Source: Hylemonella sp.
Lineage (GTDB): Bacteria; Pseudomonadota; Gammaproteobacteria; Burkholderiales; Burkholderiaceae_C
Assembly (NCBI GenBank): GCA_030680575.1
Contig: JAUXVI010000003.1
Coordinates: forward strand, 1-57,042
Length of the DNA: 57,042 bases
Direction of reading: 5' to 3'
The first letter of the stretch is position 1. Every line of letters begins with the position of its first letter. Made by a program: the position numbers and the translations under genes. The notes below the pieces were generated by a model, which did no database searches, had not been told where the DNA came from, and saw nothing but the letters and a program-made list of their open reading frames with translations. Shown here piece by piece: positions 21,449 to 30,892 of the stretch.

Positions 21449-22186
21449 ATGAACACTTTTTCCGACAGCGTCACCACCGCTTTGCAGCTGGTGGTTTCGG
21501 GCGATCCGGGTTTGTGGTCGGTGGTCAGCCGGTCCCTGGGCGTGAGCGCCATGGCCTGTTTGCTGGCGTGTGGCCTGGGGCTGGTGCTTGGCGCGTGGCT
21601 GGCGGTCGCAAGGTTCCCGGGGCGTGGCGTCGTGCTCACCCTGCTCAACACCTTCCTGGCCGTGCCCTCGGTGGTGGTCGGTCTGGTCATCTATCTTTTG
21701 CTGTCGCGCTCGGGCCCGCTGGGTTTTCTGGGCTGGTTGTTCAGTTTCCAGGCCATGGTGCTGGCGCAGGCCTGCCTGGTGCTGCCCCTGGTCACGGCGC
21801 TCACGCGCCAGGTGGTGGAAGATGCCGACCGCAACCACGGCGAACAGCTCTCGTCGCTGGGCGCGGGGTCGATGCTGCGCAGCCTGTTGCTGGCCTGGGA
21901 CGACCGCTACGCGCTCGTCACCGTGCTGCTCACCGCGTTTGGCCGCGCCGTCTCCGAGGTCGGTGCGGTGATGATCGTGGGCGGCAACATCGAAGGCTTC
22001 ACCCGCGTCATGACCACCGCCATCGCGCTGGAAACCAGCAAGGGGGATCTGCCGCTGGCGTTGGGCCTGGGCCTGGTTCTGCTGGGCGTGGTGCTGGTGC
22101 TCAACGCGATGGTCTCGCTGCTGAGCCGCTGGCGCGAGCGCGCCGACAGCGCCGATGCCACCCGCCTTACATTGGTGACGCAATGA
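21449..22186 (+). CDS. tupB: Tungstate ABC transporter permease
   Basis: A 245-residue inner-membrane permease with about five hydrophobic segments. It has the binding-protein-dependent permease signature near the C-terminal cytoplasmic loop ('FGRAVSEVGAVMIVGGNI', the EAA-like motif), as in TupB and the related ModB. It begins at ATG 21449 and ends with a 4-base overlap into tupC. Substrate assignment rests on the TupA partner and on the formate dehydrogenase context. Confidence 0.9.
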   Translation: MNTFSDSVTTALQLVVSGDPGLWSVVSRSLGVSAMACLLACGLGLVLGAWLAVARFPGRGVVLTLLNTFLAVPSVVVGLVIYLLLSRSGPLGFLGWLFSFQAMVLAQACLVLPLVTALTRQVVEDADRNHGEQLSSLGAGSMLRSLLLAWDDRYALVTVLLTAFGRAVSEVGAVMIVGGNIEGFTRVMTTAIALETSKGDLPLALGLGLVLLGVVLVLNAMVSLLSRWRERADSADATRLTLVTQ

Positions 22187-22941
22187 GCGGCCTGCCTGTG
22201 AATGCGGTGGTGCCCGCGGTGTGTTTTGACCTGCGCAACGTGCAGGTGCACCTGGGACCGGCCGGCCGTCTGCATGCCCTGAGCGACATTTACCTGCGCA
22301 TCCAGGCGGGTGAGCGCGTGGCGCTGGTGGGCGCGAACGGCAGCGGCAAAAGCACGTTGTTGCGCACCCTGCATGGCCTGCAACGCGTCAGCGGCGGTGA
22401 GCTCCAGGCGTCAAGCCGGCAGCGTGTGGCCATGCTGTTCCAGCGGCCCCACATGTTGCGCCTGAGCGTGCGGCTGAACATCCAGCTCGGGCTCTGGCTC
22501 AAGGGCGTTGCATGGGGCGAGACCCGCGCGCTGGCGCTGGCCGCACTCGACCGTGTGGAGCTGGGACACATCGCCGAGCGCAACGCGCGGGCGCTCTCGG
22601 GAGGTCAGCAGCAGCGTGTTGCCCTGGCCCGCGCCTGGGCCTTGCGCCCCGACGTGTGGCTGCTTGACGAGCCCACCGCCAGCCTGGACCCGCACGCCAA
22701 ACGCGAAGTGGAAGCGCAGATCGCCGAGTTCACGCTCGGGCACCCGGGGGGCGAACGCCCACCCACGCTGGTGTTCAGCAGCCACAACCTCGGCCAGGTC
22801 AAGCGCCTGGCCAGCCGCGTCATTTACCTCGAGCAAGGGCGGCTGATGGCCGACCTGCCCGTTGCCGATTTTTTCAACCACGACCTGTTGCGCACGCTGT
22901 GCCCGCAGGCCCATTTGTTCGTTCAAGGAGAAAGTTTATGA
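22183..22941 (+). CDS. tupC: Tungstate ABC transporter ATP-binding protein
   Basis: A 252-residue ABC ATPase with Walker A 'GANGSGKST' (about 50-58), signature 'LSGGQQQRVALARA', Walker B 'VWLLDEPTASLD' and the switch His in 'VFSSHN'. Start ATG 22183 overlaps the tupB stop (ATGA), and the stop overlaps the tupA start. It powers the import of the oxyanion bound by TupA. Confidence 0.92.
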   Translation: MSGLPVNAVVPAVCFDLRNVQVHLGPAGRLHALSDIYLRIQAGERVALVGANGSGKSTLLRTLHGLQRVSGGELQASSRQRVAMLFQRPHMLRLSVRLNIQLGLWLKGVAWGETRALALAALDRVELGHIAERNARALSGGQQQRVALARAWALRPDVWLLDEPTASLDPHAKREVEAQIAEFTLGHPGGERPPTLVFSSHNLGQVKRLASRVIYLEQGRLMADLPVADFFNHDLLRTLCPQAHLFVQGESL

Positions 22942-23750
22942 ATGCATTCCGTCGTCTGACCCTCGTCGCCGCCCTCGGCACCGCCTTGCTCGCCAGTGCC
23001 GGCGCCATGGCGCAAAGCATTGTGGTGGCCTCCACCACCTCCACCGAGCAGTCGGGCCTGTTCTCCTACCTGCTGCCTGAATTCAAGAAGGTCAGCGGCA
23101 TCGATGTGAAGGTGGTCGCATTGGGCACCGGCCAGGCCATCGACATGGCGCGCCGGGGCGATGCCGACGTGCTCTTCGTGCACGACAAGGTGGCCGAAGA
23201 GAAGTTCGTGGCCGATGGCTTCTCGGCCAAGCGCGAGGAGGTCATGTACAACGACTTTGTGCTGATCGGCCCCAAGGCCGACCCGGTGGGCACCAAAGGC
23301 AACGACATCGCGGTGGCGCTGAAGAAGATCAGCGCGACCAACGGCGCCTTCATCTCGCGCGGCGACAAAAGCGGCACCCATGCCGCTGAGCTGCGCTTCT
23401 GGAAGCTGGCCGACCTGGCCGACAAAAAAGGCAGCGGCTACAAGGAATGCGGCTGTGGCATGGGCCCGGCGCTCAACATTGCCGCCAGCAGTGGCGCCTA
23501 TGTGCTGGCCGATCGCGGCACCTGGCTCAACTTCAAGAACCGCGCCGACCTGGTCGTGCTGGTCGAAGGCGACAAGCGCCTGTTCAACCAGTACGGCGTG
23601 ATGGTGGTCAACCCGGCCAAGCACCCGCAGGTCAAACTGGCCGAGGCACAGAAGTTCGTCGACTGGGTCGTTTCGCCCGCCGGCCAGAACGCCATTGCCG
23701 CCTACAAGATTGGTGGCGAGCAGCTGTTCTTCCCCAACGCCGGCAAGTGA
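22938..23750 (+). CDS. tupA: Tungstate-binding periplasmic protein
   Basis: 270 residues with a Sec signal peptide cleaved near 'GAMA-QS' (residue 25). 'STTSTEQSG' just after the mature N-terminus is the TTTS-type motif that marks TupA proteins and separates them from ModA. 'FISRGDKSGTH' completes the anion pocket. AAGGAG at 22925-22930 gives a strong ribosome site. In-frame overlaps across tupB-tupC-tupA show one operon. Tungstate may be built into one or both formate dehydrogenases here. Confidence 0.92.
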   Translation: MNAFRRLTLVAALGTALLASAGAMAQSIVVASTTSTEQSGLFSYLLPEFKKVSGIDVKVVALGTGQAIDMARRGDADVLFVHDKVAEEKFVADGFSAKREEVMYNDFVLIGPKADPVGTKGNDIAVALKKISATNGAFISRGDKSGTHAAELRFWKLADLADKKGSGYKECGCGMGPALNIAASSGAYVLADRGTWLNFKNRADLVVLVEGDKRLFNQYGVMVVNPAKHPQVKLAEAQKFVDWVVSPAGQNAIAAYKIGGEQLFFPNAGK

Positions 23751-23790
23751 GCCGACGTAGCGTCTCGTCGGTCCACGGGGCGACAGGATC

Positions 23791-24735
23791 ATGAACCTGT
23801 TCACCTCGCTGCGTTATGTGGTGGCCCTGCACGAGCACCGGCATTTTGGCCGTGCGGCGCTGGCCTGCCACATCTCGCAGCCGGCGCTGTCCAACGCGCT
23901 GCGCACACTGGAAGAGGAGTTCGGCACCGCCATCGTCAAGCGTGGCCGGGCCTTCGAGGGCTTCACACCGGAAGGTGAGCTGATCTTTCAGGCGGCCCAG
24001 CGCATCCTGCACGAGCATGAGTTGCTGAAGCAGGAACTCAAGAGCACGGACGGACATCCCCAGGGCACCTTGCGCATCGGCGCCGTGCCTTCGGTGATGC
24101 CGATCGCAGCGCGCTTCGCGGCCATGCTGCAGGCACGTCATCCCGGCATCCTGCCGATCGTGCGCTCGATGAGTTCACCGGACATCGAGACCGGGCTGGA
24201 GAATCTTGCGCTCGACATGGGGCTGGGTTACATGGAGCGCCTGAGTCGGCGCAACATGCCGTTCAAGACCCTCCCGCAGTACACCGAGCACTACTTCCTG
24301 CTGCGTCGCTCCACCCAAGCGGCCCAGACGAGCATGCAGATGGGGCGTGAACTGAGCTGGGCCGAGGCAGCGCAGCGGCCCTTGTGCCTGCTGACGCCCG
24401 AGATGCACAACCGCACCATCGTCGATGCCGCCCTGGCCGAAGCTGGGGCGCAAGTGGTCCCCGCCATGGAGACCGACTCGGTGCTGGCGCTGGCACTGAG
24501 CGTGCTGGACGGTCAGGTCTGCAGCATCCTGCCCGGCGCGCTGGTCGGCGCCATCCGCAGTTTCGGCGAGCTGGAAGCGGCGCCGCTGGTCAGCCCCACG
24601 GTCACCACGCCGATCGGCTTCATGGTGCTCGACATGAACCGGCCGTCGCGGGCACTGAATGCGGCGCTGGAACTGGCCCAGGACCCCGCCTGGCTCAAGC
24701 ATGCGTCAGCCCACAGTGGCCTGCTGGGGGCGTGA
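23791..24735 (+). CDS. LysR-family transcription regulator
   Basis: A 314-residue LysR protein. The winged helix-turn-helix is at the N-terminus ('HFGRAALACHISQPALSNALRTLEEEFG', about residues 18-45), followed by the two-lobe effector domain starting near residue 90 ('GTLRIGAVPSVMPIAARFAAML'). It lies 40 bases after tupA on the same strand and before a diguanylate cyclase, between the two formate dehydrogenase operons. Its target and inducer are unknown; control of one of the neighbouring operons is plausible. Confidence 0.88.
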   Translation: MNLFTSLRYVVALHEHRHFGRAALACHISQPALSNALRTLEEEFGTAIVKRGRAFEGFTPEGELIFQAAQRILHEHELLKQELKSTDGHPQGTLRIGAVPSVMPIAARFAAMLQARHPGILPIVRSMSSPDIETGLENLALDMGLGYMERLSRRNMPFKTLPQYTEHYFLLRRSTQAAQTSMQMGRELSWAEAAQRPLCLLTPEMHNRTIVDAALAEAGAQVVPAMETDSVLALALSVLDGQVCSILPGALVGAIRSFGELEAAPLVSPTVTTPIGFMVLDMNRPSRALNAALELAQDPAWLKHASAHSGLLGA

Positions 24736-24808
24736 GATCACCGAGCGGTCACACGGCCGCGGTACTATTCGGCGATAAACACCATCGTGTGCAGGGGGGA
24801 TCGGAATC

Positions 24809-25939
24809 TTGACGGAGGCATCTCAGGGCAAAAGCCGTTCCAATGAACGCCTGTCGCTGGCCGTGCTGCAGGCGGAAAACCAGCGCTTGCGCAACCGGCT
24901 GGAGGCGATGCTGAACGAAGCGCGCCTGAACCAGGAGAAGATGCGGCGCTTCGACCAGCTCGAGCGCAAGGTGATTGGTGCGGCCTCGCTGGCCGCACTC
25001 ATCGACACCCTGCTGATCGAATACAAATCGCTTTTCGAGCTCGACGCCGTCACCCTGGCCCTGGTTGACCCGCTGTATGAAGTGGGTCGGGTGCTGGGCG
25101 ACTCTAAGCACATGGCCGAAGGCTTGCTGTTCCTCGACAGCGATGTGGAACTGCAGTCGCTCTACGCCGGCACCGGCCAGCCGCAACTGGCCGGCTTCGA
25201 CGAGGTGCCGGCCTTCCTGTTCGAAGATGCACCGTCCGGACTGGCTTCGGTGGCCCTGTTGCCGCTGCTGCACCACGGCCGCTTCATCGGCAGCCTCAAC
25301 CTGGGCAGCCGCGACGCACAGCGCTTCGTGGCCGGCAGCAGTACCGACTTTCTGGAGCGCCTGGCCGCACTGGTGGCTGTGTGCCTGGACAGCGCTCTGG
25401 CCACCGAACGCCTCAAGCTGGCCGGCCTGACCGACGTGCTGACCGGCGTGCACAACCGGCGCTATTTCGAATCGCGTTGCCTGGAGGAAGTGCTGGCCGC
25501 GCGCCGCAACGGCCAGCCGCTGGTTTGCATGTTCATCGACGTCGACCATTTCAAAAAGCTCAACGACACCCTGGGCCACCAGGCCGGTGACGAGGTGCTG
25601 CGCTACGTGGCCAACCTCGTCAAGGTACAGCTGCGCGGCAGCGACGTGGTGGCGCGCTACGGCGGCGAGGAGTGCGTCGTGCTGCTGCCGGCCACGCCGG
25701 GCCTGGCCGGCCTGGAAACGGCCGAGCGCATCCGTCGCATCGTGAGCGCCCAGAGCGTGCCCGCCCGCGTGCGCGAGGCCGTGCGCGTGACCATCTCCAT
25801 CGGCGTGGCCATGCTGCTGCTGCCGGAGGAGGGTGATGCCGCGGTACTGGCGGCCGACATGATCGCCCGCGCCGACAAGGCCTTGTACGAGGCCAAGGAA
25901 AGTGGGCGCAACCGGGTGGTGATGGCCTCCGAACCCTGA
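24809..25939 (+). CDS. Diguanylate cyclase with N-terminal DUF484/GAF-like domain
   Basis: A 376-residue cytoplasmic protein with no membrane segment. A short coiled coil ('LAVLQAENQRLRNRLEAMLNEARL') precedes a DUF484/GAF-like sensor (about 60-205). The GGDEF domain follows ('DVLTGVHNRRYFES'), with the active loop as YGGEEC and a product-inhibition site RxxD (RGSD) five residues before it. It should therefore make cyclic di-GMP and be feedback-inhibited. Start is TTG 24809. It sits directly upstream of the second formate dehydrogenase leader; any functional link is inferred. Confidence 0.88.
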   Translation: MTEASQGKSRSNERLSLAVLQAENQRLRNRLEAMLNEARLNQEKMRRFDQLERKVIGAASLAALIDTLLIEYKSLFELDAVTLALVDPLYEVGRVLGDSKHMAEGLLFLDSDVELQSLYAGTGQPQLAGFDEVPAFLFEDAPSGLASVALLPLLHHGRFIGSLNLGSRDAQRFVAGSSTDFLERLAALVAVCLDSALATERLKLAGLTDVLTGVHNRRYFESRCLEEVLAARRNGQPLVCMFIDVDHFKKLNDTLGHQAGDEVLRYVANLVKVQLRGSDVVARYGGEECVVLLPATPGLAGLETAERIRRIVSAQSVPARVREAVRVTISIGVAMLLLPEEGDAAVLAADMIARADKALYEAKESGRNRVVMASEP

Positions 25940-26012
25940 GTCGAAGTTCCAGACGTCGTTATTCTCAGACATCTGTAGCGAAAGTTGAACGCTGCCAATC
26001 TGGCGTCAACAG

Positions 26013-26029
26013 TTCGACAAGTTGTCGAA
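26013..26029. promoter_or_regulatory. Candidate operator palindrome (upstream site)
   Basis: TTCGACAA-G-TTGTCGAA is a perfect 17-base palindrome. Its centre is 42 bases, about four helical turns, from the centre of the next palindrome. Its CGACAA/TTGTCG core is identical to the site upstream of operon 1. Confidence 0.6.
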
Positions 26030-26053
26030 AGCCATCGGTTTGACTCGACGCTG

Positions 26054-26072
26054 TTGCGACATTTTGTCGCAA
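26054..26072. promoter_or_regulatory. Candidate operator palindrome (downstream site)
   Basis: TTGCGACA-TTT-TGTCGCAA is a perfect 19-base dyad sharing the CGACA/TGTCG core with the upstream site and with the operon 1 leader. Two sites on the same helix face suggest cooperative binding by a dimeric regulator. Confidence 0.6.
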
Positions 26073-26216
26073 GCTGTCGGCGTATCCACGTTGGAACTGG
26101 AGTTCATAAGGGATCACGCTTAGTCGGCCCGTCGTATGCGTTCCTAGAATGAATAAGCGAATCCTGCGTGCAGGTCGTTTGTTTGACCCATACAAGACGC
26201 AACTAGGAGTCTATTC

Positions 26217-29200
26217 ATGGATATGAACCGGAGACATTTCTTCCGGGTAAGCAGCGCCGGGCTCGTGGGATCGAGCCTGGTGGCACTGGGCTTCTCGCCC
26301 ACTGCGGCGCTGGCCCAAACCCGTAGTTTCAGGTTGGCCAAAACCACCGAAACGCGTAGCACCTGCCCGTACTGCTCGGTCAGCTGCGGCGTCATCATGT
26401 ACACGCTGGGCGACACCGCCAAGAACAACAAGCCGGCGCTGGTCCACGTCGAAGGGGATCCGGATCATCCTGTCAACCGCGGCACGCTGTGCCCCAAGGG
26501 CGCCGGCCTGGCCGACATGATCAACAGCCCGAACCGCCTCAAGTACCCCGAGGTACGCGAGCCGGGCGCCAAGGAATGGAAGCGCATCTCCTGGGATGAC
26601 GCGCTCACGCGCATCGCCAAGCACATGAAGGCCGATCGCGACAAGAACTTCATCGCGAAGAACGACAAGGGCGTTACGGTCAACCGCTGGAACACGACCG
26701 GCATGCTGGTCTCCAGCGCTTCGAGCAACGAAGCGGGTTATCTCTCCGTGAAAATGTTGCGTGCCATGGGGGTGGTTGCCCTCGATACACAGGCACGAAT
26801 ATGACACGCGCCGACGGTGTCCAGTCTGGGCCCGAGTTTCGGCAGAGGAGCGATGACCAATTCTTGGAACGACATCAAGAATGCTGATCTAGTCCTCGTC
26901 ATGGGCGGCAATGCCGCAGAAGCGCACCCATGTGGTTTCAAATGGGCCATCGAGGCCATGCAGCAACGCAAGGCCAAACTGGTGGTGGTCGACCCGCGCT
27001 TTACGCGCACGGCAGCGGTGGCGGACGTGTATGCACCGATTCGCGCCGGGACCGACATCGCCTTCCTGGGCGGCGTGATCAACTACATGCTGGGCAGCGA
27101 CAAGGTGCACATGGAGTATGTCAAGTCGTACACCAATGCAACCTACCTCATCAACCCGGACTTCAAGTTCGACGACGGTCTGTTCGGTGGCTACGACGAC
27201 GCCAAGCGGAGCTATGACAAGTCGACCTGGCAGTACGTCAAGGGCAAGGATGGTTTCGTCGAGGTCGACGAGTCCATGCAGTCGCCCAACTGCGTCTGGC
27301 AGTTGATGAAGAAGCACTATGCCCGCTACACGCCCGAGATGGTGAGCAAGATCTGCGGCACGCCCAAGGACGCCTTCCTGAAGGTGGCTGAGCTGATTGC
27401 AGGCACGCACACGCCGGAGCGGGTGATGACCATCCTCTACGCGTTGGGCTGGACACAGCACTCGGTGGGCTCGCAGAACATCCGTGCCATGGCCATGATC
27501 CAGCTGCTGCTGGGCAATATGGGCCGTGCCGGTGGCGGTATCAATGCACTGCGCGGCCACGCCAACGTGCAGGGCATTACCGACATGTGCGCCTATTCCG
27601 AGGTGTTGCCGGGCTACCTGAGCGCACCGTTGGATGCGGACGACACGCATGCCAGGTACCTGGAGACGCGTACGCCCAAACCGCTGCGCCCGGGCTCGAT
27701 GAACTTCGGCCAGAACTTCCCGAAATGGTCGGTCAGTCAGCGCAAGGCCTGGTTCGGCGATGCCGCCAACAAGGACAACGACTTTGCCTACGACTGGCTG
27801 CCCAAGCGGGATGGCGCCTACGACGTGCTGGCCCTCTTCGAGCGCATGTTCCAGGGCAAGATGAACGGCTTCATCTGCCAGGGCTTCAACCCGCTGGCCG
27901 CTGTGCCCAACAAGAAGAAGCTGGGTACGGCGCTGGCCAAACTGAAGTACCTGGTCATCATGGATCCGCTCAAGACGGAGACCGCCGAGTTCTGGCAGAA
28001 CTTTGGCGAGTTCAACAACGTCGATCCGGAAAAGATCCAGACCGAGGTCATCCGTCTGCCGGCTTCGTGTTTTGCCGAAGACCCGGGTTCGTTCACCAAC
28101 TCCAGCCGCAACATCCAGTGGCATGGCAAGGCGATCGACCCGCCGGGCGAGGCCAAGACCGATCGCGAGATCATGGCCAGCCTGTTCCTGAAGCTGCGTG
28201 CGATGTATGCCAAGGACGGCGGTGCTTTCCCGGATGCCATCAAGGCGCTGACGTGGGGCTACAGCAACCCGACCAACCCGGCGCCGGAAGAGGTGCTGCG
28301 CGAGATCAACGGCCGAGCCTTGGCCGATGTGCTGGCACCGGTCGATCCGAAGAACCCGAAGGAGCCGCCCAAGGTGCTGGTCAAGGCTGGCGAGCAATTG
28401 CCGGGCTTTGGCATGCTGCGTGACGACGGATCGACGGCGTGCGGCAACTGGATCTATTCCGGTGTCTGGTCGCAGGCCGGCAACAACTCGGCACGCCGCG
28501 ATACCTCCGACCCGTCAGGGCAGGGGGTCTACCAGAACTGGGGCTTTGCATGGCCGGCCAACCGGCGCATCCTGTACAACCGCGCTTCCGCCGATCCGTC
28601 GGGCAAGCCGTGGGATGCCAAGCGCCGCCAGATCGCCTGGAATGGGGCGGCCTGGGCGGGCGTTGATGTGCCGGACATTGCGCCGGCGCTTGGCCCCGAT
28701 AGTGGTGCCGGTCCGTTCATCATGACGCCGGAAGGCACGGGGCGCCTGTTCGCGCTTGGCTTGATGGCCGAAGGGCCGTTCCCCGAGCACTACGAACCGT
28801 TCGAGACCCCGGTGGGTGTCAACCTGATGAGCCCGAACAATCCGAAGTCGCTGAGCAATCCGGCGGCACGGGTCTACAAGGGCGACATGGAGCAGTTCGG
28901 CAAGGCGGCGGAGTTCCCGTATGCCGCCACCACCTACCGTCTGACCGAGCACTTCCACTTCTGGACCAAGAACTCGAAGGCCAACGCGATCACCCAGCCC
29001 TCGCAGTTCGTCGAGATCGGGGAAGAGCTGGCAGCCGAGAAAGGCATCAAGACGGGCGACATGGTCAAGGTCAAGTCCAACCGCGGCGAAATCAAAGCCA
29101 CGGCGGTCGTGACCAAACGCATCAAGGGCCTGGATTGCAACGGCAAGAAAGTCCACACGGTCGGCATACCGATCCACTGGGGCTTCATTGGGGTTGCCAA

Positions 29201-29300
29201 CACCGGCCATCTGTCCAACACGCTCACGCCGTACGTGGGTGACGCGAATTCGCAAACGCCTGAATTCAAGGCGTTCCTTGTGAATATCGAGAAAGCGTGA
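26217..29300 (+). CDS. fdnG: Formate dehydrogenase alpha subunit, selenoprotein (copy 2)
   Basis: Second Sec-containing, Tat-exported formate dehydrogenase catalytic subunit, 1027 residues with the TGA at 26802-26804 read as Sec196. The N-terminus ([12 protein letters not shown]), the FeS cysteines (CPYCSVSC, then GTLCPKG), the Sec-His pair and the C-terminal pterin-binding region ([26 protein letters not shown]) are colinear with copy 1. The loop near residue 715 is shorter and charged ([11 protein letters not shown]) instead of Pro/Ala-rich. Differences are spread along the whole length, many of them synonymous, so this is not a recent duplicate. Confidence 0.97.
26802..26843 (+). promoter_or_regulatory. 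SECIS element with UGA selenocysteine codon (copy 2)
   Basis: Same fold as copy 1: outer CCGA/UCGG stem, GG/CC with one bulged U, GUCC/GGGC and an AGUCU loop. Over the upper hairpin the two genes are identical base for base, including wobble positions, while the flanking codons differ. This indicates selection on the RNA. Confidence 0.85.
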
Positions 29301-29310
29301 GGGAACAGAC

Positions 29311-30189
29311 ATGACCATGCACTCATCACTTGACATCGTTGCACGCTCCGCCACCACCACGCCGTCGCCTTCCGTGCGACAAGGCGTGGAGGTCGCCAAG
29401 CTGATCGACGAATCCAAATGCATCGGCTGCAAAGCCTGCCAGGTGGCCTGCAGCCAATGGAACGAACTGTCCGACGACATCGGCAGCAATGTGGGGGTCT
29501 ACGACAACCCGCAGGACCTGTCCGACAAGTCCTGGACGTTGATGCGCTTCACCGAGGTGGACACCAAGGGCGCCATGGAGTGGCTGATCCGCAAGGACGG
29601 CTGCATGCATTGCGCCGACCCGGGCTGCCTCAAGGCCTGCCCGTCGCCGGGGGCCATCGTCCAGTACGCCAATGGCATCGTCGACTTCAACCAGGACGCC
29701 TGCATCGGTTGTGGCAACTGCGTCACCGGCTGCCCCTTCAACATCCCCCGGATTTCGAAGCAGGACAACAAGGCCTACAAGTGCACACTGTGTTCCGACC
29801 GCGTGACGGTGGGCCTGGAGCCGGCTTGCGTGAAGACCTGCCCGACAGGCGCCATCACCTTCGGCAAGAAGGAGGACATGGTGGCCTACGGTGACAAACG
29901 CGCTGGCGAACTGAAGGAACGAGGTTTCCAGAATGCGGGCCTGTACAACCCGGCCGGTGTCGGCGGCACGCACGTCATGTACGTGCTCAAGCATGCCGAC
30001 ACACCCGAGGCGTACGCCGGTCTGCCGAACAACCCGTCCATCAGCCCGCTGGTTTCGTTGTGGAAAGGTGTTGCCAAGCCGCTGGCCGTGTTCGCCATGA
30101 TCGGTGCTGTCGCCGCCGGCTTTTTCCACTACATGAAGGTCGGCCCGATCGAGAGCAAGGAAGACGAGTCTGAGAAAGAAAGCGCTTAA
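29311..30189 (+). CDS. fdnH: Formate dehydrogenase beta subunit, FeS protein (copy 2)
   Basis: A 292-residue four-cluster ferredoxin subunit: [39 protein letters not shown] and CTLC...CVKTCP. A single C-terminal transmembrane helix ([20 protein letters not shown]) and a short acidic tail follow. It starts at ATG 29311, 10 bases after fdnG. It passes electrons from the periplasmic active site to the cytochrome b subunit encoded next. Confidence 0.95.
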   Translation: MTMHSSLDIVARSATTTPSPSVRQGVEVAKLIDESKCIGCKACQVACSQWNELSDDIGSNVGVYDNPQDLSDKSWTLMRFTEVDTKGAMEWLIRKDGCMHCADPGCLKACPSPGAIVQYANGIVDFNQDACIGCGNCVTGCPFNIPRISKQDNKAYKCTLCSDRVTVGLEPACVKTCPTGAITFGKKEDMVAYGDKRAGELKERGFQNAGLYNPAGVGGTHVMYVLKHADTPEAYAGLPNNPSISPLVSLWKGVAKPLAVFAMIGAVAAGFFHYMKVGPIESKEDESEKESA

Positions 30190-30199
30190 GGAGATCATG

Positions 30200-30823
30200 A
30201 TGAAAAACACAAATGAACTTCAGCGCTACGATGACAACACCCGCATGAACCACTGGGTGATTGCCCTGCTGTTCTTCCTGGCGGGTCTGTCGGGTCTGGC
30301 GTTTTTCCACCCCTCGCTGTTCTTCCTCTCCGGCCTGTTCGGTGGGGGAACGTGGAGCCGCATCTTGCATCCCTACCTTGGCCTGGCCATGTGCCTGAGC
30401 TTCCTCGGTCTGTTCCTGCGCCTCAGGCACGAGAACATGCTGAACAGCCAGGACAAGGCCTGGCTGGACAAGGCCGGGGAAATGTTCAAGGGCAACAAGG
30501 CTGCCATGCCGCCGGTGGGCAAGTACAACGCCGGTCAGAAGATCGTGTTCTGGCTCATGGCGGGTAGCCTGCTGGTCCTGTTGCTGACGGGCATTCTGTT
30601 CTGGCACGCCTGGTTCCCGTTCTTCCCGGTCTGGGCACGTCGCATCGGTGTGCTGCTGCATGCCTTCTCTGCGGTGGTGCTGGTGCTGACGGTCATCGTC
30701 CACGTCTATGCCGCTATCTGGGTCAAGGGCACGACACGTGCCATGACGCGCGGCACCGTGACGCCGGGCTGGGCCAAGATGAACCATCCGCTGTGGCACG
30801 AGGAGATGACCCGCGGCAAATAA
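30200..30823 (+). CDS. fdnI: Formate dehydrogenase gamma subunit, cytochrome b556 (copy 2)
   Basis: 207 residues with four membrane helices, aligned end to end with copy 1 ('RMNHWVIALLFFLAGLSGLAFFHPSLFFL', 'HAFSAVVLVLTVIVHVYAAIWV'). ATG 30200 is chosen over ATG 30197 because it lies six bases from AAGGAG (30188-30193) and gives the same length as copy 1. It is followed by an intrinsic terminator. Confidence 0.94.
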   Translation: MKNTNELQRYDDNTRMNHWVIALLFFLAGLSGLAFFHPSLFFLSGLFGGGTWSRILHPYLGLAMCLSFLGLFLRLRHENMLNSQDKAWLDKAGEMFKGNKAAMPPVGKYNAGQKIVFWLMAGSLLVLLLTGILFWHAWFPFFPVWARRIGVLLHAFSAVVLVLTVIVHVYAAIWVKGTTRAMTRGTVTPGWAKMNHPLWHEEMTRGK

Positions 30824-30843
30824 GTTGCCAAGGCCAACTCAAC

Positions 30844-30873
30844 GGGTGGCACAACGGCTGTGCCACCCTTTTT
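30844..30873 (+). terminator. Intrinsic terminator/attenuator between fdnI and fdhE (copy 2)
   Basis: GGGTGGCACA (30844-30853) pairs with TGTGCCACCC (30859-30868), loop ACGGC, followed by TTTTT. It is equivalent in position but not in sequence to the hairpin in copy 1, and lies 20 bases before the fdhE start. Confidence 0.9.
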
Positions 30874-30892
30874 CATTCAAACCGAACGCTTA

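Larger units (their letters stand above)
25940..26216. promoter_or_regulatory. Leader region of formate dehydrogenase operon 2
   Basis: 277 bases without a gene. It contains two long perfect palindromes (described separately) and, about 40 bases downstream of the second, a TTCATA...GATCAC box resembling one in the leader of operon 1. The Shine-Dalgarno AGGAG is at 26205-26209, seven bases before the ATG. No convincing core promoter could be picked by eye. Confidence 0.5.

Noticed and set aside
26085..26125. Sigma-54 promoter before FDH operon 2
   Set aside because: GG-rich sequence around TTGGAACTGG does not give the GG-N10-GC spacing, so no claim is made.
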